NCBI GenBank assembly: GCA_963931925.1
Contig: OZ007570.1
Coordinates: forward strand, 53,953,880-54,017,879
Reading direction: 5' to 3'
DNA length: 64,000 nucleotides
Source: Onchidella celtica
Taxonomy: Eukaryota; Mollusca; Gastropoda; Systellommatophora; Onchidiidae
The stretch's first letter is position 1, and every line of letters begins with the position of its first letter. Made by a program: the position numbers and the translations under genes. Shown here one piece after another: positions 14,701 through 25,250 of the stretch. The notes beneath the pieces are model-generated. The model did not search any database. It saw only the letters and a program-made list of their open reading frames with translations, and was not told the DNA's origin.

Positions 14701-15209
14701 GTCTCACATCAGAATTTAATTGTCATATTTTCATTGAACACTCATAAGACATCGTTGTCCATCTACCACACCAGCATATCAATAATTTTCTCATTTCGTT
14801 GAAGAGCATTTCAAAGTTTGGTCACTTTTGTTATTCCTGGATGTGGTAAAAACGTTTCTGCATATAACTTCAGAACTATCAAAGATGTTGATATGTCACT
14901 TTGTGAAAATGTAGATTTCACCATGAGCAGTGATAAGTTAGTTAGAATTTTAAATCATCGACGTTTCACTGCATAAGCTGGACAACGGCACATTCATTGT
15001 TGAGCTTGATTGTGAACATAGTAATAGAAGCAGATACAGACTGTATGAAATGGTATTATTCTTCCGCATGAAGTAGTGAATAACAAAACCATTGAAAGTC
15101 TGTCTCAAAATTTGATTGTTTTCCTTGTCTTATTCACAGAGGGGGTCTTCGATGTCGCTTATGGAGAGCCATTCTTGAACACAGAACTAAGGATAATGAC
15201 AATGGCTAA
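5617..15209 (+). CDS. MAP3K5: ASK-family MAP kinase kinase kinase, C-terminal part (11 exons, 5' end off-window)
   Basis: C-terminal third of an apoptosis signal-regulating kinase (MAP3K5/6/15 family), a cytosolic Ser/Thr kinase that activates the JNK and p38 branches in oxidative and innate-immune stress. Exons: 5617-5788, 6020-6085, 6862-6940, 7705-7784, 8308-8413, 11560-11716, 12355-12447, 12957-13015, 14057-14187, 14620-14696, 15140-15209; phases match at every junction and all introns are GT-AG. Family landmarks are GFYLLRKDSERRQTL after the kinase domain, the signature HSIKPHWMFALDN, a coiled coil around LLQELVEAQRQYQTLLQQ, and a SAM-like tail (EALVSWLEKLNF, YTLSDLLELVTWQDI, RGGLRCRLWRAILEHR) ending at TAA. 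About 362 residues are visible. Kinase and N-terminal thioredoxin-binding regions are not in the window. The 5' edge of the first exon is less certain because its acceptor has a weak pyrimidine tract. I assign the family, not a particular vertebrate paralogue. Confidence 0.92.
6020..6085 (+). CDS. MAP3K5: ASK-like kinase, visible exon 2
   Basis: 22 codons in phase 0 (ICKNWLDMLHRD...), acceptor TTTCTTTCAG, donor TCA|GTAAGT. Continues the helical region after the kinase domain. Confidence 0.85.
6862..6940 (+). CDS. MAP3K5: ASK-like kinase, visible exon 3
   Basis: Encodes DHLLCLLIGIKGYILDQSTQ, matching the ASK segment that begins the regulatory helical domain. Ends in phase 1 at GTAAGA; the split Asp codon completes in the next exon. 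Confidence 0.85.
7705..7784 (+). CDS. MAP3K5: ASK-like kinase, visible exon 4
   Basis: Encodes NLREYVQFDAAALMEIQLAL then YVFQDA, equivalent to the conserved ASK stretch ending in FQDAV. Donor GCT|GTAAGT. Confidence 0.9.
8308..8413 (+). CDS. MAP3K5: ASK-like kinase, visible exon 5 (IKPHWMFALDN signature)
   Basis: Encodes LREHSIKPHWMFALDNLLRG and AVQVAITILSP, the most diagnostic ASK-family block outside the kinase domain. Acceptor TTTTTTCCAG, donor G|GTGAGC; phase 1 joins exon 6 to make Glu. Confidence 0.95.
8505..8723. mobile_element. Short TTAA-targeting (piggyBac-type) non-autonomous element
   Basis: Bounded by TTAA (8501-8504) and TTTA (8724-8727), with inverted ends CTCTTTGTGTGC at 8505 and GCACACAAAGAG at 8712-8723. 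Just inside the left end are two related CAATCA(A/C)CGAT units, the second able to fold as a small hairpin. No coding capacity. It lies 90 bp after exon 5 of the kinase gene. TTAA target choice and the CYCTTT terminus suggest mobilisation by a piggyBac-type transposase. Confidence 0.65.
9146..9976. mobile_element. hAT-type non-autonomous DNA transposon with target duplication
   Basis: The element proper is 9154-9968 (815 bp). Termini are CAGGGTTGG and its complement CCAACCCTG. An exact 8-bp direct repeat, AAAATGAC, flanks it (9146-9153 and 9969-9976), the hAT signature. Both ends carry dense ATTTAAATC / AAATCTGATTT subterminal motifs that could pair with one another. No transposase frame remains. 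It lies in the intron between kinase exons 5 and 6. Confidence 0.85.
10379..10665 (-). mobile_element. tRNA-derived SINE, copy A (most complete head)
   Basis: Read on the minus strand, the head has a pol III A box (TGGTCTAGAGG) and B box (GGTTCAAAACC), followed by a conserved body with GTTAAAGATACCTTGGCAGT and AGAGCAGGCCGAA. The body recurs at 34465, 39704 and 43474. A 7-bp repeat AAATCAT (10372-10378, 10666-10672) may be the target duplication. The head resembles a tRNA but is part of a longer repeat, so it is not a functional tRNA gene. Confidence 0.8.
10777..11238. mobile_element. Possible degraded hAT-like element
   Basis: CAGTGTTCCTCAGC at 10777 and, inverted, GAGGAACAGTG ending at 11238 resemble the CAGTGTTTCTCAA termini of Charlie-like hAT elements. 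No 8-bp duplication is evident and no coding sequence remains, so it may be an old copy or chance. Confidence 0.35.
11560..11716 (+). CDS. MAP3K5: ASK-like kinase, visible exon 6
   Basis: Encodes an acidic linker then VVTSGVSS and a Gln/Glu-rich helical run, equivalent to the vertebrate segment containing VATSGVSTLSS. Acceptor ATTCTTCAG, donor CG|GTAGGT (phase 2). Confidence 0.9.
11992..12177. mobile_element. Short hAT MITE (Charlie-like termini)
   Basis: 186 bp with termini CAGTGTTTCTCAA and, inverted, GGAAACACTG. Flanking octamers AATTAGAC and ATCTAGAC match at 6 of 8 positions, consistent with an aged 8-bp target duplication. No coding content. Lies between kinase exons 6 and 7. Confidence 0.6.
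12355..12447 (+). CDS. MAP3K5: ASK-like kinase, visible exon 7 (coiled coil)
   Basis: Encodes LLQELVEAQRQYQTLLQQSI, the heptad-patterned C-terminal coiled coil used for ASK oligomerisation. Acceptor CATTACAG, donor AG|GTAAAA. Confidence 0.9.
12957..13015 (+). CDS. MAP3K5: ASK-like kinase, visible exon 8
   Basis: Short Ser/Pro-rich linker exon (VILTGEGSLSSSRETTPPP); phases fit both neighbours (AG+G in, G+AC out). Acceptor CCTCAG, donor GTTAGT. It has little family-specific sequence and is supported mainly by phase and splice sites. Confidence 0.75.
14057..14187 (+). CDS. MAP3K5: ASK-like kinase, visible exon 9
   Basis: Ser/Asp-rich linker followed by DEALVSWLEKLNFDRESIQV, the start of the SAM-like C-terminal fold. 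Acceptor CCTTGTCAG, donor GTG|GTAAGT. Confidence 0.9.
14620..14696 (+). CDS. MAP3K5: ASK-like kinase, visible exon 10
   Basis: Encodes YTLSDLLELVTWQDIRQLRI, central part of the SAM-like tail. Acceptor TTTTTAATACAG, donor AG|GTAAGT. Confidence 0.92.
15140..15209 (+). CDS. MAP3K5: ASK-like kinase, terminal coding exon
   Basis: Encodes GGLRCRLWRAILEHRTKDND and stops at TAA 15207-15209. The RGG...LWRAI block is the conserved C-terminus of ASK proteins. Confidence 0.93.
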
Positions 15210-18200
15210 ACAGGATGCGATCTGATTCATATGAAATATCACTCCCATCTGTTTTCGCCTTATATGTACATACCATAGGAAGGTTCAGTGGTTCTGCTGG
15301 TCTCAAGGGGTTGGAGGAGTAAAAGCAGTGTGGTGTCTGTGCATGTGTAGATTTTTAAATTTTTTAAAAAATAATTCTGTTATAGGCTCCCAGCGTCTCT
15401 GTTGTCTGGACTTGTGAATTACTGTTGATCTTTCAGCTGGTTAGGAGAGTGTCGTATTTATTCGCTGAGATGCTGCATTTGAGAGTGCGTGTTTCTTACC
15501 TCATATTATTGTGTTTGTTAATTCTGTGAGTAGGTTTATACCATCTCATGGCTCATCAGCTCTCAGCAGTTCTGTTATCGAAAGTATGAGGAATTTGGCT
15601 GATTTATTTCTGATGAGTTCTAGAGAACTACCTGTGATTTGTTGCTGAGACCTTGAAGTAGTTGCCTTTCGGCATCAGGAATTAAAACAAAGTGTCACAG
15701 AACTTCAGGGCTCATAATTTCAGTTAAATGATGGTCATTAATGGTTTAGAAGTTCTGTTGTTTTTTTGTTTTGTTTTTATTTTAAGGTTTATAGATTGAA
15801 AAGTTTTGAATTATGAAGCTCAGAGAATTTATCTCTACCAGTAGTGATATTTTGATATAAGAAAGAACAAATTCTCATACAAATAAGGGCTAATAGTATT
15901 TTGACACACCATGATGCCTTCAGAAGTGCCCTTATGTGTCACTTCAGTATGATGGACTGGAAAAAAACATGTTACTAGTGGCAATAGCCAATTGTTGCAA
16001 TTATGTACATAATGAAAGTGCATGATATTGTTTGTGCTCACTGGTAGTATTAAGTGTATGAAATTTTATTTATGTATGCATAGTATTTTCACATGATTTA
16101 TTTATTTTAAGAATGGGTAATCTTATTGTATGCTACTCAGGCTTTTGCTGCAGTTCATGAAACCTATCAACATTGTGTCTGGGGACAAATGAACACCCAA
16201 AATGTTTGGTCCTGTATTTTTTATGTTTATTTTTTTCTTTTTGAGACTGGTCTTTGTTGTGAGTTATGACACTTACAGAGCATGTGGTCCTTTCTTGCTT
16301 TTACCAATATCCTAAAGAATATAGAAGTATGATGGTAATTCAAGCCACTGACAGAAATATTTTTAAAACTTTAAAGAAATATGGCATTATTCCCAGATAT
16401 TACGGTTTTACAGAATGTAATAACCGGGGAAGCTATCAATGTTTTATAGTTTTAACTGTTAGGCTGTCTGAATTTGTTTTAGCACTGTGTGAATGAGCAT
16501 GCGGATTGTGATTGTTGATATGTTAAAGCATTTAGTTAGATATGTCAAACAATATCAAAAGGCAGCTTTACTTTAATCCACATCAGCTTGTTCAAAATTT
16601 CAATGTCATTCTCAAAAGAGATTGATATTGGTTTTTCTTGTGGAAGGTTCAGTATTGATTGCAGATTTTTTTAAAGATATCCTCATATCTCCAGCTCATA
16701 GAGATGAAATCTGTAACTGGCATTGCTTTGACACATCAGTGGCTTTTACCATATTAAAGCATCTGTACGTTCTGTATCCATAAAGTGGAACCATATTTGT
16801 CCTTATCCCTAAATGACACTTCAGCTGTTCAGTCTAAGTACATTATTAACTCATCTGATTTGCTTAAAATGAATAGAAACTGATCTCCTGAGTGGAATGG
16901 AGCCTGTTGTTTGTTTTGTTCCGGAAATGGTGATTGAAAAAAAACAACAAAAGACGGTGAGATGCACCAGTAAGTCACACAAATTTGGACAAGTCTTAGC
17001 CATGCAAACACTTCAGTCATTTGTGAGGTTAAACTGTAGAAATCTGAGCCTAGAAAATTGTACCAATTTGTAAGTTTTGTATCCATTTATAATTGCAAAA
17101 ATAGTATTTAAAATTTTTATTGCTCAACTGACAGATCTTCATTTATGTCTTTCCAGTTTCACGGCAGATTGCTTCCACAATTTTAGAATGCTTAAAATAT
17201 CCCTGCGAGAAAATCATTTACTTTTACATGATAATTGTCTGTGTGTTCATTGTGGGCTGCAATGTCAGACCAACAAATCCAACATGCATTTCGTCATTTT
17301 GAAAATGAAACTGTTTAAACCAAAGTCCACACACTTATGAACAAACAACACACTCCAATTCAGTTTTGAAACAAGCCTATCAGCCCAACTTCAATAATTA
17401 TGTGCATTCTGTTGATTTTGCCTGTTGCTGCTTTAATGAAAATTTGCCTGCTTTTATTTGTTATCACTAGCAATGCTATAATTATTCGGTGATTTTATGT
17501 TGAGTGTTGAGATTCATGTGCTTTTATTTTATTTATTTCTTTGCAAGCCTTTTAACAAATATGTCCCAAACTTCTTACATTGTTTACTAATGCTTTATTT
17601 TAAACCACTTACAAGTAGTTAAGGGTTTTGTCTATACATCACTTGCTACATCATTTTGTTTGCGGATTTGTTGTGCTCGCTTCCAGCTTTAATGTGATGT
17701 AAATATTTTTGTAAATATTTCGTAGAGTAGATCTCCATGTGAAGGTAATTTTTTGTTTCTTCATGGGTTTGCTTTGTCAATTTATATAGGTTGTATAATT
17801 AGGCCTCGCATGAGAAATCTTTTTGTTACTAAAAACTTTACTTGTGCAAGAAAAGCATCCCGTTCAGTTTCTCCAGTTCTGGAGTTCTAATGAACGTATC
17901 AGTATGACAGAAGTAATGATAATGATAATTATTACGTCCTGAGATTTTTTTTATGTTGAAGTTTGTATAAACATGATGTCCTAAAAACACACACACGTTG
18001 ATATCCAACAGGATAAAACTATGTAGATTTGATCTCTGTTACGTTAGCATCAGCAGTGCCAACTGATGAACACATTAAGAAACACAACTGTCATGGCAGT
18101 GGCAGTATTATGGGAACCGGTGCGATTAACTTTTATTGATTATAAAAATTTCTTCAAGAAATCAGGGATCTTCTCTGCAGGCATTTAATTTAATACACAA

Positions 18201-21200
18201 GCAGAGTGGTGATAACACTAAATCTACCAGACCCAGAAACCATTTCTAGTCCACCATCAGATGCGCTTTAAAAAATACATTGTTAGTCTGGCGCTGCTGT
18301 ATGGCCAGCATGCCCAAGTTTGTGTGTTTTTTTATTCTAATGACACTGACAGAATTAATATGGAATACATATAGTGCAGAATTATTTCACACTGGCTTTT
18401 GAGTATTCTCTTTGATTTTACTTTTTTTGCTGATGAGAAACTGAGCAGCCTATTCTTTTCTTTCAACCACAGCTGAACAAAGGAAAAATGAAAGTAACCA
18501 GTGTGTACTTTGCAATTTCAACAGTGGTCTAATAACCTAAAGCTAAATATCCACTATAAATAAACATCATTGGCAGGCCAGGCCTCTGGCACAGAAAGAC
18601 ATTATATTATGTATTTTTAAGAATGTCATGAGAAGTGGAAAAGTAGTTAAGGGCTTCAATGGTTTATAGAATTACTTGCCTCTGAGTTACTAATACTTGG
18701 AGATCCTACTGTAAACTAATTAAGGCCTCCCTTTTTTCCCCAGCAAAAGCAAATATTTGGTGTATAGTTTTCTTGAGTTTGATAGCTGTTTCAGTATCAG
18801 AATGAAATGAGAATTTATTGGGACTCTGATGGGTTTTGCAGTTGACACTTATTTCCTTTTTAATGGTCATTTTAGAGGGGCAGTCCTTGTGCATACATAT
18901 GTTTGTTGTGCAATATTACACCAGCAGCTCAAAATTGTCCGTACCATTTGAAAGTATAACCATTTTCTTTTAAAGAAAACTTTGCTTTAGTATTTTCTCC
19001 ATCGTCGCTCAGTCTTATGATATAAGTAGTCAGTTTTTATTTTAGCAGTCTTACATCGGTGACTTCCAAGAACTCTTTGGAGCAGTTTGGTGTTTCCTTT
19101 CAGTCAGTTCCTTTTTGACCAGGCAGTTGCGCTTATACATTATGACATGCTGATGTTGGAATATATTACTTTAATTCCAGACCTGCAGTAGACTTCATAT
19201 TGAAGGGAAGTTGAAGAGGTCCTTCCTCGGGCCTGAACTTTCAAGCTTCAGTGGCTGATAACAAAACAAAAATTTCCTGTTCGCTTTTGGTATTTAGCTT
19301 GAAGAAAAGAGATTAAATTTCTCCTTTGGACCCCCAGTGTGCCATATTCATAATATTGAATCATTCCCTCCACATCCTGATTAGCTTAAGTTCACCCATG
19401 CTGTATCACTTTATTAATTTGCATTTGAGTGTGTCCTGTTGTCATTTTCTTGCATTTACCACAAGCATGGATTGATTATTATTTTATATTGTATTCAAAC
19501 CTTTTTTTTTTGTTAATAGAGGGAGAAAAAAAGACTGAAAATCGAATGTGAAACAGACAGTACGCTCAAGTTTGATTAATTAGATTGACATAATTATCGT
19601 GGGCAACAAGGTCAGATAAGTAGTTTCATATCAAGTGACAGTTGTCTTATTGCAGTTTACTACATAGAGGTACATGGGCTGTTATTTTTTATTTTTCCCA
19701 GAAGGGGATGGGAAAAGAGGCAGTTAACTCATTGGTGAATCTTCTTATGAATACCATAATGTTAGTGGAAGTCCTGAGTGTTGTGCCACTATTGCACAAT
19801 GACGTAACATAGCATTCGCTCAATGCCAAGCATCAAAGCCTTAGAGTATTCATGAATCTGCACAATAAGAGGCACACTGATATTAATATGTAGAGCCAAG
19901 TGACTTATTTTTATCATGGCTGGCATTTTATCTCACTGCTTATGTGAGAAATGGGGGAAGTGTAAAACTCATTTTTATTTCCAGCCTGCAGCTTTCTTTA
20001 ACATAACTAAATAGATTTTGTATCAACTTTAAGAGTACTTTCTGTCTGTCATGCATAAACATAATAATTATCTCATAGACTGGGCATTTACAGCACTGTT
20101 TTCTGTCAACTTATCATTATGACTAAGGAGAACAAGACATCTATGTGGATATGCTGTAGATTTACCAGTTTTTATAAATATAAATTTAATGATAATCACT
20201 GCATTTATTTTGACTGAAATTTTTGCTTCACAAATCCAGACATCCATGAAAATACATCCAACTGATGGAGATGTAAAATGACAAACAGCTTTAGACTATT
20301 TTTCATTCATTTCTTATGCTGTATTTCTCTTTATTTCTTAGTTTGTTTTTCCTTTGTTGATCACATTTGACAGTGAGTTATCTCAGTGACTCAGTCACAC
20401 ATGATCTTGATATTTGCCTGTCCCTAACCATGTACAGGGTGGCATCTGATGTTTCAGTTGTGTATCAAAGTTATCTGGTGCCATGATTCAGAAATCCAAT
20501 ACAAACATTTCAGTCTGTATGGTGGATAACAGAATCTATAATGTTGGAATTTAAACCATTCGTTTTTATTATTAATGTAGAAAACTAATGGTAAAAATTG
20601 GTATTGAAAATTCTTGAGATGCTTCTTCGAATTCTGAATATGGTCTTTAACTTCTGCATGTATACAAATTCATTAGCTGTCTTCAAGTTATTGTTTGGAA
20701 TTTTAATTTATTTTTTTTAAAGAAAAAATCACTGTGAGGGAAAAATGCATTGGACTCAACAGGAGTGAAATAATATATTGATTTTTTTTTTTTTTAATTC
20801 ACCGGAGACTAATAATTAATTGAAGGGGTTAATTTCATATCATGCCTAAATCCATTCCAAAACAAACTGCGGAGTTCTGTATAAAGATCAACGAGTATAC
20901 GTCTACTGTGGATAACATGTGAACCAGGACTTTTATTACTAGAGTGAGGCACCATGAACGAGATGAAATTTTCAGAGCCAAAAAGTACACAAAGCCCACT
21001 TATTTTCTCAGACCTCAGTTTTAGTATTTTTTGTGGTTAAAGCACAATATAGAATTAAACCCTTGAACAATTTTCCTGGGCACACTTGTAAATAGTTTTG
21101 TTAATTCACTGCAGTCGGGTTGCCAATGCATGTATGGCTGTGCCATGAAGTGTATGTGCCAAGTATTTTGTCTCCTTTTGAAGATAATGGGAGTGATCAC

Positions 21201-23802
21201 ACTCGCAGAACCTTTCTTTTATTAGTGTTTCACATGAACTGTCCATTGGAGTGAGATAAAGGTTCTTTTCCAGGTACCTTCACCCGTTAACAATATTAGC
21301 AAGGTTATCTATTGCATGGCTGACCTGAATGAATTTGGAAGCTGTGTGAATGTGAAGAACTGGACATCAAGGTGTCATAGTTAGCATTATCAGCTTAAAA
21401 TAAATAACAACATGCACGCAACATAAAGACCTGATATCTCTTCAGTATATAGATACTGTGGAGGTTTTACACTTGGGAGTCCAAAGGCACTGGCCTTTAC
21501 AAGTAGAAACTGCAAGAATTCATCTGTTAACATTTTTTAAGAATAGGATGAGGTAGTTTAGCAGGCACTCAGGCATATCTCTTGTCAACACATGTCTGTG
21601 TTCTGGAAGTTTTTGCCGTGGGCATAACAAAAAGATTGAGGAAATCTAAACCTGATGCAAAAATTCTTTTGGAACGTTCCTAGTATTATACAGTATTTTG
21701 TTATAGATCTTTTTTCCTTTTGAGATTACTGTCAAGAATTTGCTTGTATGTAGTTCATATAACTTTTGAAAGTTTTGATGATTTTTTTCTCATGTTTATT
21801 TTCATTGAAAGTGAAGAAATTACTTATTTCAGCATTTTTTCTTGTAAAAACATCTTTGGTCATGTTTTTAAGAAGCAGAAGTCTTTTTTTTTTTTTTTTT
21901 AAAGGAGTAATGAACAAAAACTGTTTTCTGTTCTGTTGTCAAGTTCTCATCATCAGTTGTCAAAATCCCTAACTACTGCTCAAATCTGCCTCATACATTA
22001 ATGACATGAATCTAAGTTATTGCATAGTAGAACAACATGTATATATATTTTTTCGTTTCTTCTCCGCTTATCCCTCTGTGCAATCAGTCAGCTAATTTTT
22101 GTTTCTTTGGAAAAGTTTATTATGCATTTTGTTTGTATTTGTCTACCTAACTTTCTTAAAGCTTAGATTGTAAACATATTTAATTCCCAGGGCCAGTTGT
22201 TCTTTTTGGGTGAAAAAGTAGGCGTATATTACATGTAGTGAATTTACCCAGATTTAGCAAGACGTAAATAATGGATCTTTTTTTGTTGTTGTTTTTCTTT
22301 TCATTTGTAAAATTTTAAATATTTCTTCATAGGGTTATTGCACCATTGAGGTGACCTCCGAAGTTCAGCATTGCCATAAAGTGTTTGCAGTTATCCTAGA
22401 GCAAAGAGTATCTTAAAAACAGAAAAGTCACATAAAAGTTTGGTTATCCCTCTGTTCTTTTATACATTTTTTAGCACAAAACTGTCTTTTAATTTTACAG
22501 TTTGACAGGTTGGTTTGATTGCAGTAAAGTGGAGAAGTTAGATATTTTTTTGTTGATGAGTTGTGCCAGGACATGTATTGTAATTCTATATCAAGTTTTT
22601 TAATAACCAATTTGGTTTCTTTCAGGTAAGGTATTCAGTCTAGTGATTGAAGCCAGGTTAGCCAGTAAATGTTTTATGTGTTCGAAACATAAATGTTTTT
22701 CATTGCAGAATAAAATGTTTCTATGAGTGTTTTTTATGGTATGTCACATGTTAAGGACAAGATTACATTTTTATAACAAGAAATTGCGCTGTGCCATGTT
22801 GTCTCTTCCTTACCATTTCTCATGATTGCTATGTGATAAAACAGTTGTCAGATTTAGGCCAACTGGTACATCTGGTAAAATGCATGAGAATTCTGAGTGT
22901 TATATTGTTAACTCCAGTGTCATACGTTAGATACCATACTGCTGTGAAATGAAGGTATGAATTTTAGTGTCTGTTAATCCTGAATGATCAATCTCATGAA
23001 GTGATCACTGTTGTATGAATACAGTGCCAAATTTTAAAGTCTGAGCAGAACAAATAAGATGTGGATGAATAATTTTGCAAAAAATTTTTTTCCCCCTGTT
23101 AGTGGGTATTATTTCATCACCCTAGAATATTGGCTTTCACTTTTCAGATGCAATGTCACAGATGACTTCAGTGGCAAATTTAAAACAAAAGACTCAAGCT
23201 ATGGAGTTTTTCCTTTTTTCACCAGTATATTTTCCTATCTTTTGTAATGCTCATTAGGTTTATGGAAATGTAAATAGTTATTTTCAAAATACAATTTAAA
23301 AGAAGTGACTATGCTGAGTGTCTGCATGCTACAATTATCACTTAAGTGCATTTTTTCATTAAACCTATCACCTTTGATATCCCATTTATATGTAAATCAA
23401 TACTTCAGTAAAAAGGGACTTGTTTACTAGAGGATAAGACCAAACAGTTGATTTAACAATTTTATCTTGGCCACATTTCCTGCACAGGATCTCAACGTAA
23501 GATGGGCTGGCATTTCAGGAAGAATAGTGTGTTTCAGATAAAAGATATCTTTTGAAAAACACCCTCATTTTTAGGCAAGAGCTTGACACTCTAAATACCA
23601 GGCACAATAATGAAATTCTCTAATATCAATGTTTGTTATTTAGAATTAGTTCAATGATGTCCAAAAAAAAAAAGAAGTATTTTGCAAAAGCTTTACACTG
23701 GCAACAAATAATAAAAAATAAGGAAGATATTTAATGAATTTGAAAAGAAAAATACATTCATTCAGTGTTGTTGTTTTGTGGTTGTTTTTTTTTTTGGCAG
23801 AA

Positions 23803-23890
23803 CTAACTGTCGGACAGTTGAAATCCTACCTTGTGCATCAGATAAAGGTGAAAGGAAGAGGAACCAATTACAAGTAATTCTAATCTTGCA
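23803..23890 (+). pseudogene. Possible broken SAP-domain fragment
   Basis: After a strong acceptor-like tract (poly-T then GGCAG) one frame reads ELTVGQLKSYLVHQIKVKG, resembling the first helix of a SAP DNA-binding motif, and then stops at TAA; a neighbouring frame continues KRNQLQVIL. If real this is a frameshifted fragment, perhaps from a transposon. It could also be chance. Confidence 0.25.
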
Positions 23891-24569
23891 TTGATAATTG
23901 AAGTCAGAAAAGTAAACATACTACATGTATGAGAAGAAGTGGTCTGAATAATGTCTAAAGCGAGAATGCTTTTGATCTTAATTTCAACTCTAGTGCTGTA
24001 GCAGGGAATAAATTTTTTTTTTCACGATATCCACTACGTTTACTGCTGTTGTTATTGAGTATCCTGTGTTAAAACGTTGGTTTGATAACTCTGTTGTTAT
24101 AATATATCCCATCAAAATGTCTACCATTATTTCTGTGACAAATTGTAGATAATATTTGGCAGTTTTATTGATGTAATTTGAGCTATCATGGTATGCTGTT
24201 GTGAATTTTTCTCAGTATCGAAATTCTTTCAAGTGTGTCAAATTGTTTTGCTGATTATAAATATTTCAACAATGAATTTTCTCTCTTTGAGTTTTTGTGT
24301 TAAGCTTAAGGTAATAGCCCTGTTGTGCAAGGGCTTGCTTTAAAGTGAATGTTTTAGTGTGTTTGCATGAATGAAAAGCAGGGAGAAGTGCAGCTGTTAG
24401 TTAGAGTATAATAATGGAGTTGCTAAGATTCGCCCAGTGGTCATAATTATTGTCAGTGAGCGGTTGGAATCTTGTGAAAACTTAATCTTCGAGGTTGTTG
24501 ATAGGGGGCCGTTGCCTAACTACAAAGTCAAATAATGGAGAAAATAAGGATTTGTGTTCACTGCACAGC

Positions 24570-24989
24570 TATAGGTAGAATGCGCATGATGTCACCGAGT
24601 GTTTTTGTTTTGTTCTTCTGACATCCAATATAGCAGGTGGATCACCTGATGAGTGTAACTTCGAGATATGTCTAAGCGGTTAAAATGCCTGCTGGTTGCA
24701 TTGTAGCTGATCGTTATGACTGGGGTGGAAAGGATGGCTCCATCTGGTCAGATTCCCTATCATCCGTGTAATCAAGGGAAAGGAAGTGAAAGAACTGGCG
24801 GAACGTCTCTCATTGAACATGTTCACACGTGTCATTGTTTACTGTAGTGAACTACTTTTAGCTCGCCGCCGGTCGGTTCGCGACGCCTTCTGTGCTTGCA
24901 GTGCAAATCAGCTAACTAATCAAAATCAATGCCACAATCGACATGGTGATGCGTGGGTCTGGACAGACAAGATGCGCATTCTACCTATA
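24570..24989. repeat. Segment bounded by 18-bp perfect inverted repeats
   Basis: TATAGGTAGAATGCGCAT at 24570-24587 recurs inverted at 24972-24989. The enclosed 384 bp is more GC-rich than its surroundings and holds a broken open frame (24786-25046 extends beyond it). No target duplication could be placed. Probably the remains of a DNA transposon of unknown class. Confidence 0.45.
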
Positions 24990-25250
24990 ACTTTCGGTGT
25001 AAAAAACTGGTCCCTAAACAGCAACCTCAAAGGCTGGTTTTATTGAAGTATTTCAACAGTCGACCGACAATGTGACAGGTGGTTACAATAGTTGAAACTT
25101 TGAGAAACTGATGAAAAAACCAATCTTCCTGCCGCTTTTGACACTGTTTACACAAGGACAGTTCACATGAGAACATAAAAACCATTACACACCAAGTCAC
25201 ATGACTTGGCAGTTGGAGATTCCGAGCAACTCCTTTGGCCAAGACTTCAT

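Larger units (their letters stand above)
15210..25250 (+). other. Probable long 3' UTR of the kinase gene and intergenic sequence
   Basis: About 10 kb without a recognisable gene. The + strand is T-rich, like the transcribed strand upstream. Possible poly(A) signals AATAAA occur near 18557, 21396, 22711 and 24008; the sequence alone does not say which is used. Small exceptions are listed separately: a SAP-like fragment near 23803 and an inverted-repeat-bounded segment at 24570-24989. Confidence 0.5.
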
